The notes under the pieces were generated by a model that was not told the DNA's origin, did not search any database, and saw only the letters and a list, made by a program, of their open reading frames with translations. The translations under genes and the position numbers were made by a program. Shown here one piece after another: positions 1 to 6,309 of a stretch of 10,513 nt of DNA. Location of the stretch: positions 1-10,513 of the forward strand of contig JAITMU010000099.1 of assembly GCA_031277195.1 (NCBI GenBank). The letters run 5' to 3'. The DNA comes from Gallionellaceae bacterium (GTDB taxonomy: Bacteria > Pseudomonadota > Gammaproteobacteria > Burkholderiales > Gallionellaceae). The first letter of the stretch is position 1; each line of letters opens with the position of its first letter.

Positions 1-1
1 C

Positions 2-79
2 GTGACTGAACCGATGCCGGTGGACGATGGTGAAACCAAGATCACCATCATGTCCAACACGTCCGAGCGCATTTCGTAG
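2..79 (+). CDS. C-terminal end of probable phage tail tube protein (partial, 5' end outside window)
   Basis: The frame is open from base 2 to a TAG at 77-79 and encodes 25 residues ending in SNTSERIS. The fragment carries no recognisable motif. The name rests on position: in Mu-like phages the gene immediately before the tail assembly chaperone is the tail tube (Mu M), preceded by the sheath. The tube protein would form the stacked rings through which DNA passes. The stop codon lies inside the GTAGG start of a dispersed palindromic repeat, so the C-terminus may have been set by insertion of that repeat rather than inherited from the phage family. It could also be another small tail gene; the identity cannot be settled from 25 residues. 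Confidence 0.5.
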   Translation: MTEPMPVDDGETKITIMSNTSERIS

Positions 80-106
80 GCTGGGTAGAGCGCAGCGAAA
101 CCCAGC
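76..106 (+). repeat. Dispersed intergenic palindromic repeat (GWVERSET type)
   Basis: The segment has a perfect 7-bp inverted repeat, GCTGGGT at 80-86 and ACCCAGC at 100-106, around a 13-base loop. Read from base 76 it gives VGWVERSETQQ, a peptide I recognise as the common spurious translation of a short palindromic repeat scattered between genes in many beta- and gammaproteobacterial chromosomes. It overlaps the stop of the upstream gene and ends 18 bases before the chaperone start, leaving that gene's ribosome site (AGGAGA, 115-120) free. The hairpin could protect the upstream mRNA end or lower downstream expression; either role is inference. Confidence 0.7.
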
Positions 107-124
107 AACCCAACAGGAGAAATC

Positions 125-403
125 ATGGAACTCAAACTCAAACACCCATTACCCGTCGGCAACAAAGGCAAGACCATCGACGTACTGACTTTCCGCGACT
201 TCACCACCGCTGGTGACTATCTGGCATTCGATCAACGCGGCGGCGTCGCGCAACGCATTGCGCTGATCGCCAACCTGACTGGCTCGGATGAAAGTCTCAT
301 CAAGCAGCTGCGCGGCATTGATTACCGCGCTGCCGAGAAGATCGCCGATGAAATACTCGCGGCGGATGACGCCGAAGAAGGCGAGAAAGCCGAAAAAAAG
401 TAG
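125..403 (+). CDS. gp41: Tail assembly chaperone, Mu gp41 / P2 gpE-like, zero-frame product
   Basis: This 92-residue protein has the profile of the phage tail assembly chaperone family (P2 E, Mu 41, lambda G analogue). Residues 1-40 read as a short beta-rich start followed by LTFRDFTTAGDYL, equivalent to the family's 'LR-pT-gDl' segment. Residues 44-54 (RIALIANLTGS) match the 'LiA-ltg' segment, and a charged helix plus an acidic/lysine tail (80-92) follows. In the cell it would bind the tape measure during tail assembly and not remain in the virion. The start is ATG with AGGAGA at 115-120, five bases from the start edge. The last codons form A AAA AAG followed directly by TAG, so a share of ribosomes should shift -1 and make the longer form. 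Confidence 0.85.
   Translation: MELKLKHPLPVGNKGKTIDVLTFRDFTTAGDYLAFDQRGGVAQRIALIANLTGSDESLIKQLRGIDYRAAEKIADEILAADDAEEGEKAEKK
394..400 (+). promoter_or_regulatory. Programmed -1 ribosomal frameshift site (A_AAA_AAG)
   Basis: The heptamer A AAA AAG is in exact zero-frame register with the chaperone gene (AAA 395-397, AAG 398-400), and the next codon is the stop TAG 401-403. This is one of the most efficient -1 slippery sequences known for bacterial ribosomes, and the adjacent stop would further favour slippage. After slippage reading continues GTA GTA CGC from base 400. Programmed frameshifting at this gene pair is conserved across dsDNA phage tails, including Mu. Confidence 0.88.
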
Positions 404-534
404 TACGCATCCTCACCGCCGTCGGCTGGCTGATCCAGTATCAGCCACTGTCGGAGATTGAAGCGTTGCCATTGAAGAAGCTGTTTTTAATGGCGCAACT
501 GGTGGCGGCGACGAAAGGCAAGACATTCAGGTAG
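400..534 (+). CDS. -1 frame extension of the tail assembly chaperone (GpE'/GT-like domain)
   Basis: The -1 frame is open from base 370, the first codon after a TGA at 367-369, to TAG 532-534. From the slip site it adds 44 residues to the 92-residue chaperone, giving a 136-residue fusion. It has no ATG near its beginning; the only internal ATG (490-492) would remove most of it, so it makes sense only as a frameshift product. The segment QPLSEIEALPLKKLFLMAQL resembles the short P2 GpE-type domain, where a Pro-x-Ser-Glu start is followed by an amphipathic helix. By analogy with lambda GT and P2 E+E', this tail would contact the tape measure and recruit tube subunits. The fusion spans 125-534. 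It fills the apparent gap between the chaperone and the next gene, which starts 9 bases after its stop. Confidence 0.82.
   Translation, partial: VVRILTAVGWLIQYQPLSEIEALPLKKLFLMAQLVAATKGKTFR
427..447 (+). promoter_or_regulatory. Hairpin downstream of the frameshift site
   Basis: TGGCTGAT (427-434) pairs perfectly with ATCAGCCA (440-447) around the five-base loop CCAGT, giving an 8-bp stem. It begins 26 bases after the slippery heptamer. That is farther than the usual 5-9 base spacing of stimulatory structures, so it may be a weak stimulator or only a chance fold. There is no U tract, so it is not a terminator. Confidence 0.4.
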
Positions 535-543
535 CGGCATCTC

Positions 544-1008
544 ATGCACTTACAAATTGATTTTTCCGCCAATCATTTGGTCTCTGCTTTGCGGGCGGTG
601 CGCCAAATGGCACAGTCAGAAGACGTGCTGCGCAGCATTGGCGAAACATTGTTGCCCATCCATAAAGATCGGCACTTGAAGGACTTGGCGCCGGACGGTA
701 CGAAATGGCAAGACCTCGCTCCCGCCACGCTCAAGCAAAAGCGCAAAAAAAGACGCAAGATCAAAATGCTCTATGAGCATGGCGACTTGCTGGGCAGCTT
801 TAGCTATCAGGTGCGCGGCAACACGCTGTACATCGGGGCAAGCGACCGGAAAGCGGTTTTTCACCACGTTGGCACGCGCCGCACAGATCGCCACCCCGGC
901 CTGCCTGCGCGGCCATTGCTCGGTTTCCCTGATTCAGACCGGCGGCTGGTGCAAGACGTGCTGACGGATCATCTACATCAGGCATTGCAGCAGGCGCGCG
1001 GTGGTTAA
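544..1008 (+). CDS. Phage virion morphogenesis / tail completion protein (Mu gpG, P2 gpS family)
   Basis: The 154-residue product fits the phage virion morphogenesis family. Residues 49-68 hold the hallmark APDGTKWQDLAPATLKQKRK, a Gly-Trp turn followed by a Lys/Arg-rich helix. Residues 74-90 give KMLYEHGDLLGSFSYQV, the usual 'L-G-L-s-i-Y' strand. Residues 120-132 (LPARPLLGFPDSD) match the family's conserved 'pARPfLGls' loop. Such proteins act at the head-tail joining or tail-completion step. The start is ATG 544, with only a weak AGG (529-531) upstream, so coupling to the preceding -1 reading frame (stop 9 bases upstream) may matter. In Mu the gpG gene sits among the head genes and in P2 S lies upstream of the sheath; here it sits between the chaperone and the tape measure, which is unusual. 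Confidence 0.85.
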   Translation: MHLQIDFSANHLVSALRAVRQMAQSEDVLRSIGETLLPIHKDRHLKDLAPDGTKWQDLAPATLKQKRKKRRKIKMLYEHGDLLGSFSYQVRGNTLYIGASDRKAVFHHVGTRRTDRHPGLPARPLLGFPDSDRRLVQDVLTDHLHQALQQARGG

Positions 1009-1011
1009 TTT

Positions 1012-3183
1012 ATGAGCAACGACATCAAGCTGGGTATCAGCCTTAGCCTAAACGGGGCGAAGGATGTGGGGCAGGCGACCAGCGCAATTGATCGCCAAAT
1101 CCGCGCAATGGAAGAACGCTATCGCGGGCTCCAGGCATCGGGCAAGCTCTCGCAGAAGCAACTGGCTGCTGCCAGTGATGACTTGCGTAAAAAGACAGCG
1201 GCTGCGCGCAAGGAAATCGAGAATCTGCACAAGACGGTGGGCAATACGGCCATCGGCAAGTACGCCGCCAACAATGAAGCGCGGCGCGTCTTGGGCATTC
1301 GCTCCGAGGCAGATATCCAGCGCGAGATCAAACGTACCGAGGATGCTTACCAGACGCTGGCGAAATCCGGCGTGCTTTCAGCGCAGCAGCAGGCGCGCGC
1401 CTATGGCGCGATGCGGCAGCAAGTAAGGAACCTGACCAATGAGATGGGCAAGCTGACGAATGCCCAAAAGGTCATGGGAGCGGCCGGTGTGGCAGCAGCA
1501 GCCAAAGGTTTCGCTTCCTACACGTTCAAAGAGCCGCTGATGAATGCAGTCAGTTACGACGAACGGGTGGGGCTGCTTGCAAACAACGCATTCGCTGAAC
1601 ATGATAAAGCGGGTCGAAAAATCGGCGAGGGACAAATTCGAGAAGCTATCGACAAAGCTATCGCTACAGGTATGACGCGTGATAGCGCACTCGACGCACT
1701 CGACAAACTCATCAAAGACAACCAGGTCGGCGGCGTCGCCGGTGCGTTGGAGGCACTGCCTTTTATTGGCGAGGTGTCAACCGGCTCTGGCGGTTCCGGG
1801 GTGGATGCTGCATCCATGATGGGAAGTTTTATCCAATCTGGATACGCCAAGGACGTTAACGACGCCAAGCGTTTGATGGGAATCAGCACGGCTGCGGCGA
1901 CGGCTGGTGCATTCGAGAAAGAAGACATGGCGAAATACCTGCCGGGGTTGCTCCCACTGGCAAAGAGCGCCGGGCTGACGGGTGAAGATGGGCTGCGCCG
2001 TTTGTTGGTATTGCTGCAACAGGCACGTACTACAGCCGGATCTTCCGATGAGGCGGCTACCAATACACGTAATCTTCTTACCAAGCTCACAAGCGACGAA
2101 ACGGCCAAGAATTTTCGTGATATCGGACGTGGCGATCTCTCCAGGTATTTAATGATGCAGCGCGCGAAAGGAATCGATCCGCTCACCGCCTATCAGAACG
2201 TGATTGATGCCGAAATTGCGAAGAACCCGAATCTGAAGGCAGCGATAGCGAAGGTGCAAAACGCGACAAGCGGCGAGGAACAAACTGCCGCCATTGAAGC
2301 GTTGACTAGCATGGCTGAAGGCCAAGGCATCGGAACGCTTTTCCGCGACATGCAGGCGCGCGGCGCGCTATTCGGGATGCGCAACAAAGCCGTCGAAGAT
2401 GAGGTGAACAAGGCGATGGGGTTATCCGGTTCAATCATCGCCACCGATTACGAATCCATGTCTGATCGCGGAAGTTTCAGATTGCGCGTGGCGAATGAGC
2501 GCAAGGAAATGGCGGAGATCAAGACGATGAACGAGGCCAGCCCTGCCATCAGCAAGGTTGCCGAAATTTTTGGCGACCTTGCCGCGAAATACCCGATTCT
2601 AAGCGGTGCCACCATGCTGGCAGCGGCTGCCCTTGGCAATCTGGCGATGGTGGCCGGGGCTTTATCTGTCGCAACGGGTGGCCGAGGGCTACCGGGGATG
2701 CGCGGCGATGCGATTGGTCGAGTTGCCAGCCGGATAGGTGGCATGGGCGGTGGTATCGTTGGGCGCGGAGTTGGGAAGCTTGTTAAAGCGGGTGGCGTTG
2801 GCTTGGCTGGCAGTGTTATCTCTGGTGTAGGTGGCGCAATTCTTGACAATACCTTGGGCGAAGACAGCGCTGTTACTCGCTATGGGAAAAAAGCGATGGA
2901 ATACGGCACCTATGGCGCTATGCTGGGTAGTGTTGTTCCGGGGCTGGGGACGGGGGTTGGCGCGCTTGGCGGAGCTGCGGTCGGGTTGGCGGTGGAAGGT
3001 TGGGACAGCATCAAGAGTTGGTTTTCTGGTGATGAAGCGGCTGCACCCAAGATGCAGGCAGCGGTTGAAATTTCTGTCACTGATGACCGCGTGAACGTAA
3101 AAAGCACAAAACTGACCGCTGAAAACGTCAACGCCAACATGAACACGAACACCGGCAACATCCGCACAGGAGTACCCGGATGA
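1012..3183 (+). CDS. Tail tape measure protein
   Basis: The 723-residue product is the longest in the window and sits right after the chaperone cassette, as tape measures do. Residues 20-80 and 100-150 are charged, heptad-like and probably coiled coil. Residues 155-470 form an alpha-rich core with many Ala and Gly. Hydrophobic Ala/Gly stretches at about 528-555, 588-611 and 632-663 are typical of the membrane-interacting part released into the host envelope. The C-terminus (685-723) turns polar and Asn/Thr-rich. The protein would fill the tail tube, set its length and help DNA entry. At the usual 0.15 nm per residue it predicts a tail of about 108 nm (inference). The start is ATG 1012 with a weak GGTGG at 1000-1004. 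The stop overlaps the next start as ATGA. Confidence 0.9.
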   Translation: MSNDIKLGISLSLNGAKDVGQATSAIDRQIRAMEERYRGLQASGKLSQKQLAAASDDLRKKTAAARKEIENLHKTVGNTAIGKYAANNEARRVLGIRSEADIQREIKRTEDAYQTLAKSGVLSAQQQARAYGAMRQQVRNLTNEMGKLTNAQKVMGAAGVAAAAKGFASYTFKEPLMNAVSYDERVGLLANNAFAEHDKAGRKIGEGQIREAIDKAIATGMTRDSALDALDKLIKDNQVGGVAGALEALPFIGEVSTGSGGSGVDAASMMGSFIQSGYAKDVNDAKRLMGISTAAATAGAFEKEDMAKYLPGLLPLAKSAGLTGEDGLRRLLVLLQQARTTAGSSDEAATNTRNLLTKLTSDETAKNFRDIGRGDLSRYLMMQRAKGIDPLTAYQNVIDAEIAKNPNLKAAIAKVQNATSGEEQTAAIEALTSMAEGQGIGTLFRDMQARGALFGMRNKAVEDEVNKAMGLSGSIIATDYESMSDRGSFRLRVANERKEMAEIKTMNEASPAISKVAEIFGDLAAKYPILSGATMLAAAALGNLAMVAGALSVATGGRGLPGMRGDAIGRVASRIGGMGGGIVGRGVGKLVKAGGVGLAGSVISGVGGAILDNTLGEDSAVTRYGKKAMEYGTYGAMLGSVVPGLGTGVGALGGAAVGLAVEGWDSIKSWFSGDEAAAPKMQAAVEISVTDDRVNVKSTKLTAENVNANMNTNTGNIRTGVPG

Positions 3184-4400
3184 GCTGGCGAGATCGCTTG
3201 GTCGGCGCGGCGTTCCGCGACGTCCAGTTTCTGACCGAAGACCACGACACGAAGGGCGGGCGGCGGCTGGTCGTGCATCAATACCCTGGGCGCGAGGTGC
3301 AGAGCGTGCAAGACCTCGGCGCGGACGCATGGGGCTGGAAGCTCAACGCCTATTTCATCGGCGCGGACTACGATCTGGCGCGCAACAAGCTGCTGGAAAA
3401 ACTCAACGAGCCGGGCGCGGATTGGCTGACGCATCCTTGGCTGGGGTTGATCTATGTGCGGGCGCACAACTGGTCGGTGCAGGAAAGCAACGACAAGGGT
3501 GGCGCATGCAAGATCGCCATTGAATTTGTGCCCGGCGGCGAGACGGTGCAGCCGCTGCTCGACACAGCGGACGTGGCGGCCAGCGCGGCGACGAACATGG
3601 CGGATGCGTTCGAGCTGGACTTTGACCTGGAAACGATGAATTCGGGCGGGCTGACGGAATTTATCGCCGGAGTCAGTGCGCGACTGGACGGGCTGCGTCA
3701 AATCATCTCGCTGGCGACGTTACCGCTGACATGGGTTAGCCAGGTCACGAATGTGATCGACGGCATCAAGGGCGATCTGGCGGCACTGGCGGCTATTCCC
3801 GGAGCCTATGCGCGCGCGTTGCGCAACCTGGCTGATTTGCTAGGTGGCGGCGCGGGGAAAATTGAGGTAGCTGCCACCGTCACCAACAGCCCGCAGCGCA
3901 GCGTTTCTTCACCTGATCGCACTACCAGCGTCGTCCCCGATATCGACCGCCCGCGCGTGGTTTCCCGGCTGGTGAAAGCGGCCACACCACAAGGCACGGG
4001 CGACCTGAACAACGTGGTGCTGGATGCCAGCGCGCGGCGCAACCTATTGCGCGAAGAAACGCTGCGCTGCGGGCTGTTGATGATGGCGGCGACGCAGATG
4101 GCGGTGACGCCTTACCGCGCCGAGGCCGACCGTGACGCGGTGCTGGCCAGCGTGGTGGCTGGCATTGATGCGCTGTTGCCGAGCTTGCCTGATCCGGTAT
4201 TTGAGAAGGCAGCGATGGCGCGGGCAGCGGTGATCACCGCGCTGCTGGCGCAGGACTTGCGACCGGCGACGATCCGCGACGTGGCGCACCCGCTGCCCGC
4301 TGTGGCGCTGGCGCACCGGCTGGAGATCGACGAGGCGACTTTTATCGCCCGCAACGCGGTGCGGCATCCGCTGTTTGTGCAGGGGCGCGTTCATGGATGA
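3180..4400 (+). CDS. N: DNA circularisation / baseplate hub protein, Mu gpN family
   Basis: This 406-residue protein begins with a clear DNA_circ_N-type domain (about residues 10-118). It contains GGRRLVVHQYPGRE (26-39), QDLGADAWGW (44-53), GADYDLARNKLLEKLNEPG (61-79), THPWLG (84-89) and a closing strand KIAIEFVPGG (111-120). Mu N was named for a role in circularising infecting DNA, but by position and fold it is a distal-tail/hub component linking the tube to the baseplate. The C-terminal two thirds are Ala/Leu-rich helices, more variable across the family. The start is ATG 3180, overlapping the tape measure stop as ATGA, so translation is probably coupled. It overlaps P by 8 bases. Confidence 0.9.
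   Translation: MSWRDRLVGAAFRDVQFLTEDHDTKGGRRLVVHQYPGREVQSVQDLGADAWGWKLNAYFIGADYDLARNKLLEKLNEPGADWLTHPWLGLIYVRAHNWSVQESNDKGGACKIAIEFVPGGETVQPLLDTADVAASAATNMADAFELDFDLETMNSGGLTEFIAGVSARLDGLRQIISLATLPLTWVSQVTNVIDGIKGDLAALAAIPGAYARALRNLADLLGGGAGKIEVAATVTNSPQRSVSSPDRTTSVVPDIDRPRVVSRLVKAATPQGTGDLNNVVLDASARRNLLREETLRCGLLMMAATQMAVTPYRAEADRDAVLASVVAGIDALLPSLPDPVFEKAAMARAAVITALLAQDLRPATIRDVAHPLPAVALAHRLEIDEATFIARNAVRHPLFVQGRVHG
4381..4385 (+). promoter_or_regulatory. Ribosome binding site that decides the P start
   Basis: AGGGG lies seven bases before ATG 4393. This favours that ATG over an in-frame TTG at 4375, which would add six residues and has no comparable site. Confidence 0.65.
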
Positions 4401-5388
4401 GGTGTTGGCCGAACTGCGCTTTGATGGCCTGCGCTACGACTTCTGGCAGAAAGTCAGCATCCGTGAATCGGTGGATGACTTGTGCGCGTCGGTGCAACTG
4501 GGGCTGACGCGTCCCGGCACAGATGAGGCGCTGGGGCTGACGGCGAACACGGTGGCGGAAGTGCTGATCGACAACGCGCTGGTCAGCACGGTGCGGGCAG
4601 ACAGCCTGACACGCAACACGGATGCGACCAGCACAGCCATCCAGTTGGAGGCGCGGTCGCTGGGGCGCGAACTGGTGGACTGCCAGTATTCGCAGACGCT
4701 TTCCGGCCTGACGCTGGCGGAGATTGTGAAGCGGCTTTGCGGTGAATTCAAAGTGCCTGTGAAGATTGATGCGCCGACCGCTGTTGTGCCGGATTTCGCC
4801 ATGCAATGCGAATCACCGGCGAACGCGATCTTGAACGCGGCGCGGGCGGCGAATCTGCTGTTTTACCCGACGCCGGAGGGCGGGCTGATACTGACTACGC
4901 CGAGCAAGGCCGCGCCAGTGGCGACGTTGCGCTACGGGGAGCACTTCACCAGTTACTCCATCGTGGATGAATTCAAGCTGCGGTTTTCGGAATACTTCAT
5001 CAAGGGCTACGACTACGAGGGCGATTCCGCGCTGTCTGGTCGCGCCAAAGATAGCGGCATCGCGTTTTTCCGCCCCATGCACATACAGGCGGATAAACAC
5101 GGGCAAGGGCTGGGCGGCTGCGAACGGCGGGCGAAGATGGAACTGGATCGCCGCAAAGCGCGCGCGCACCGCATTGATCTGGATATTCCGGGCTGGCGTT
5201 TTCAGGATGCGAGCAATGCCTGGCAACTGTGGCGCATCAATACGCAGGTGCGCGTGATCATTCCCCATGAGGGCGTGGAAGGCGTGTTCCTGATCGGCGA
5301 CCGCGCGTTTCAACTGGATGACCAGAAGGGCAGCACGACCTCGCTGCAAGTGATGCCGCGCGATGCGTTTATGGGAGAGGCGAAATGA
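4393..5388 (+). CDS. P: Baseplate hub protein, Mu gp44 / gpP family
   Basis: The 331-residue product matches the Mu gp44 (P) hub, a relative of P2 gpD and T4 gp27. From ATG 4393, about residues 1-90 form the first beta-rich domain. The middle carries LAEIVKRLCGEF near residue 110, the helix that precedes the second hub domain. The C-terminal part has FRPMHIQADKHGQGL, a cationic ERRAKMELDRRKARAHRIDL helix-strand unit and IPGWRFQDA, all characteristic of the family, which typically shows 'RP-i-v-D' followed by 'RR-a-e-eR' and 'v-GW'. As a trimer it would form the ring onto which the gp45 spike docks. It overlaps N by 8 bases and gp45 by 4 (ATGA). ATG 4393 is chosen because of AGGGG seven bases upstream. 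Confidence 0.88.
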   Translation: MDEVLAELRFDGLRYDFWQKVSIRESVDDLCASVQLGLTRPGTDEALGLTANTVAEVLIDNALVSTVRADSLTRNTDATSTAIQLEARSLGRELVDCQYSQTLSGLTLAEIVKRLCGEFKVPVKIDAPTAVVPDFAMQCESPANAILNAARAANLLFYPTPEGGLILTTPSKAAPVATLRYGEHFTSYSIVDEFKLRFSEYFIKGYDYEGDSALSGRAKDSGIAFFRPMHIQADKHGQGLGGCERRAKMELDRRKARAHRIDLDIPGWRFQDASNAWQLWRINTQVRVIIPHEGVEGVFLIGDRAFQLDDQKGSTTSLQVMPRDAFMGEAK

Positions 5389-5906
5389 TCGCGCAGATAT
5401 GGGCGCGGCTGGCGCTGATCTTTTCCCAGGGCGTGGGTACGCTGATCGACGCGAAGAAAGTGCAATGCAAGGTGCTGGACGAAGAAACGCTGGACAACAT
5501 CGCCCGCGTGGAGCCGTATGGATTTTCCTATCGACCGAAGCCCGGCTGTCAAACCTATCTGCTGTTTCCGCGTGGTGATCGTTCCTACGGCGTCGCCATC
5601 GTGATCGGCGACAAGCGGTATCAGATGGATCTGGTCGAGGGCGAGGTCGCAATACACGACGACGAAGGCAACTACGTCCACATCCAGCGTGGAGGCACGA
5701 TTGAGGTGAAAGCAGCGACCAAGGTGCTGGCTACGACGCCGCTATTCGAGGCGACTGGCGACGCCATCATCAACGGCAATCTGCTGGTGAAAAACGGCGT
5801 GGATATCAAAGGCCATTTCACGGTGAACGACGTGGACGTGAGCGAGCATCACACACACACCAGTACCGCGCCGGGAAACCCAACATCGGAGGTGAACGGT
5901 GCTTAA
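5385..5906 (+). CDS. gp45: Baseplate spike / assembly protein V, Mu gp45 family
   Basis: The 173-residue product is a Mu gp45 / P2 gpV-type central spike. Residues 40-110 form the OB-like N-terminal domain (VEPYGFSYRPKPGCQTYLLF at 43-61, then GDRSYGVAIVIGDKRY). Residues 110-150 are short alternating strands of a triple-stranded beta-helix (TPLFEATGDAIINGNLLVKN). The end carries HTH at 156-158, the histidine pair that in P2 gpV and Mu gp45 holds an iron ion at the trimer tip, followed by the usual APGNPTSEV. The spike would pierce the outer membrane when the sheath contracts. The start is ATG 5385 with GGGAGAGG upstream, overlapping the P stop as ATGA. Confidence 0.92.
   Translation: MIAQIWARLALIFSQGVGTLIDAKKVQCKVLDEETLDNIARVEPYGFSYRPKPGCQTYLLFPRGDRSYGVAIVIGDKRYQMDLVEGEVAIHDDEGNYVHIQRGGTIEVKAATKVLATTPLFEATGDAIINGNLLVKNGVDIKGHFTVNDVDVSEHHTHTSTAPGNPTSEVNGA
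5888..5892 (+). promoter_or_regulatory. Ribosome binding site for the GTG start of gp46
   Basis: GGAGG lies six bases before GTG 5899, inside the end of gp45. It supports the non-ATG start; there is no nearby in-frame ATG that would preserve the conserved N-terminus. Confidence 0.7.
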
Positions 5907-6309
5907 ACTGGTGCAGACAGACTGGGGCGAATTTGACCTGGCATTTGACGACCCCGCGCTGAATGACGACGACGCGGCTGTGGCCACGCTGGTGTATGCC
6001 GTGCTGTTCACCGACGTGGAAGCGCCCGCCAGCCGAGTATCTGATCGCTATGACCGGCGCGGCTGGTACGAAAACCCGCAGGCGGGCAGCGGGCTGTGGC
6101 ATGTGCGGCGGCAGCCGCTGCACAGCGCAGCGCGGCGCGAGGCGCTGGACATGGTGCGCATCGCGTTGATGACGCATGCGCCTGCGCTGACCGATATCGA
6201 AATCACAGAGGTAACGCCGCCTTCTTCATCGGGAACGGTTTCCAGCGTTTTCCTTGAAGTGACCGGCTTGCACAATGGCCGCAGGTTTCTTGTCAGAGCG
6301 CCGTTGTGA
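5899..6309 (+). CDS. gp46: Baseplate protein gp46 family (T4 gp25-like)
   Basis: This 136-residue product has the Mu gp46 pattern: an acidic N-terminus with DWGEFDLAF (8-16), a strand-helix region LVYAVLFTD (31-39), the family signature RRGWYENP (53-60), then GSGLWHVRRQPL (63-74) and a C-terminal beta segment ending in LEVTGLHNGRRFLVRAPL. Family members are related to T4 gp25 and P2 gpW, which nucleate sheath assembly at the inner baseplate. The start is GTG 5899 with a strong GGAGG site; it overlaps gp45 by 8 bases, and its TGA overlaps the next GTG as GTGA. Identification is firm at family level. Confidence 0.9.
   Translation: MLKLVQTDWGEFDLAFDDPALNDDDAAVATLVYAVLFTDVEAPASRVSDRYDRRGWYENPQAGSGLWHVRRQPLHSAARREALDMVRIALMTHAPALTDIEITEVTPPSSSGTVSSVFLEVTGLHNGRRFLVRAPL

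Noticed and set aside
745..751. Run of seven A in the virion morphogenesis gene as another frameshift site
   Set aside because: The register is C AAA AAA A, not a canonical X_XXY_YYZ heptamer, and it encodes the expected Lys/Arg-rich segment of the family.
1554..2186. 210-codon minus-strand frame opposite the tape measure
   Set aside because: Ser/Pro/Arg-rich antisense product without domain pattern; the + strand is clearly the coding strand.
2689..3701. Overlapping minus-strand frames of 213 and 263 codons
   Set aside because: They span the tape measure-N junction in antisense, lack ribosome sites and have low-complexity composition.
4813..5652. 279-codon minus-strand frame opposite P and gp45
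   Set aside because: Arg/Pro-rich antisense shadow of two firmly identified baseplate genes.
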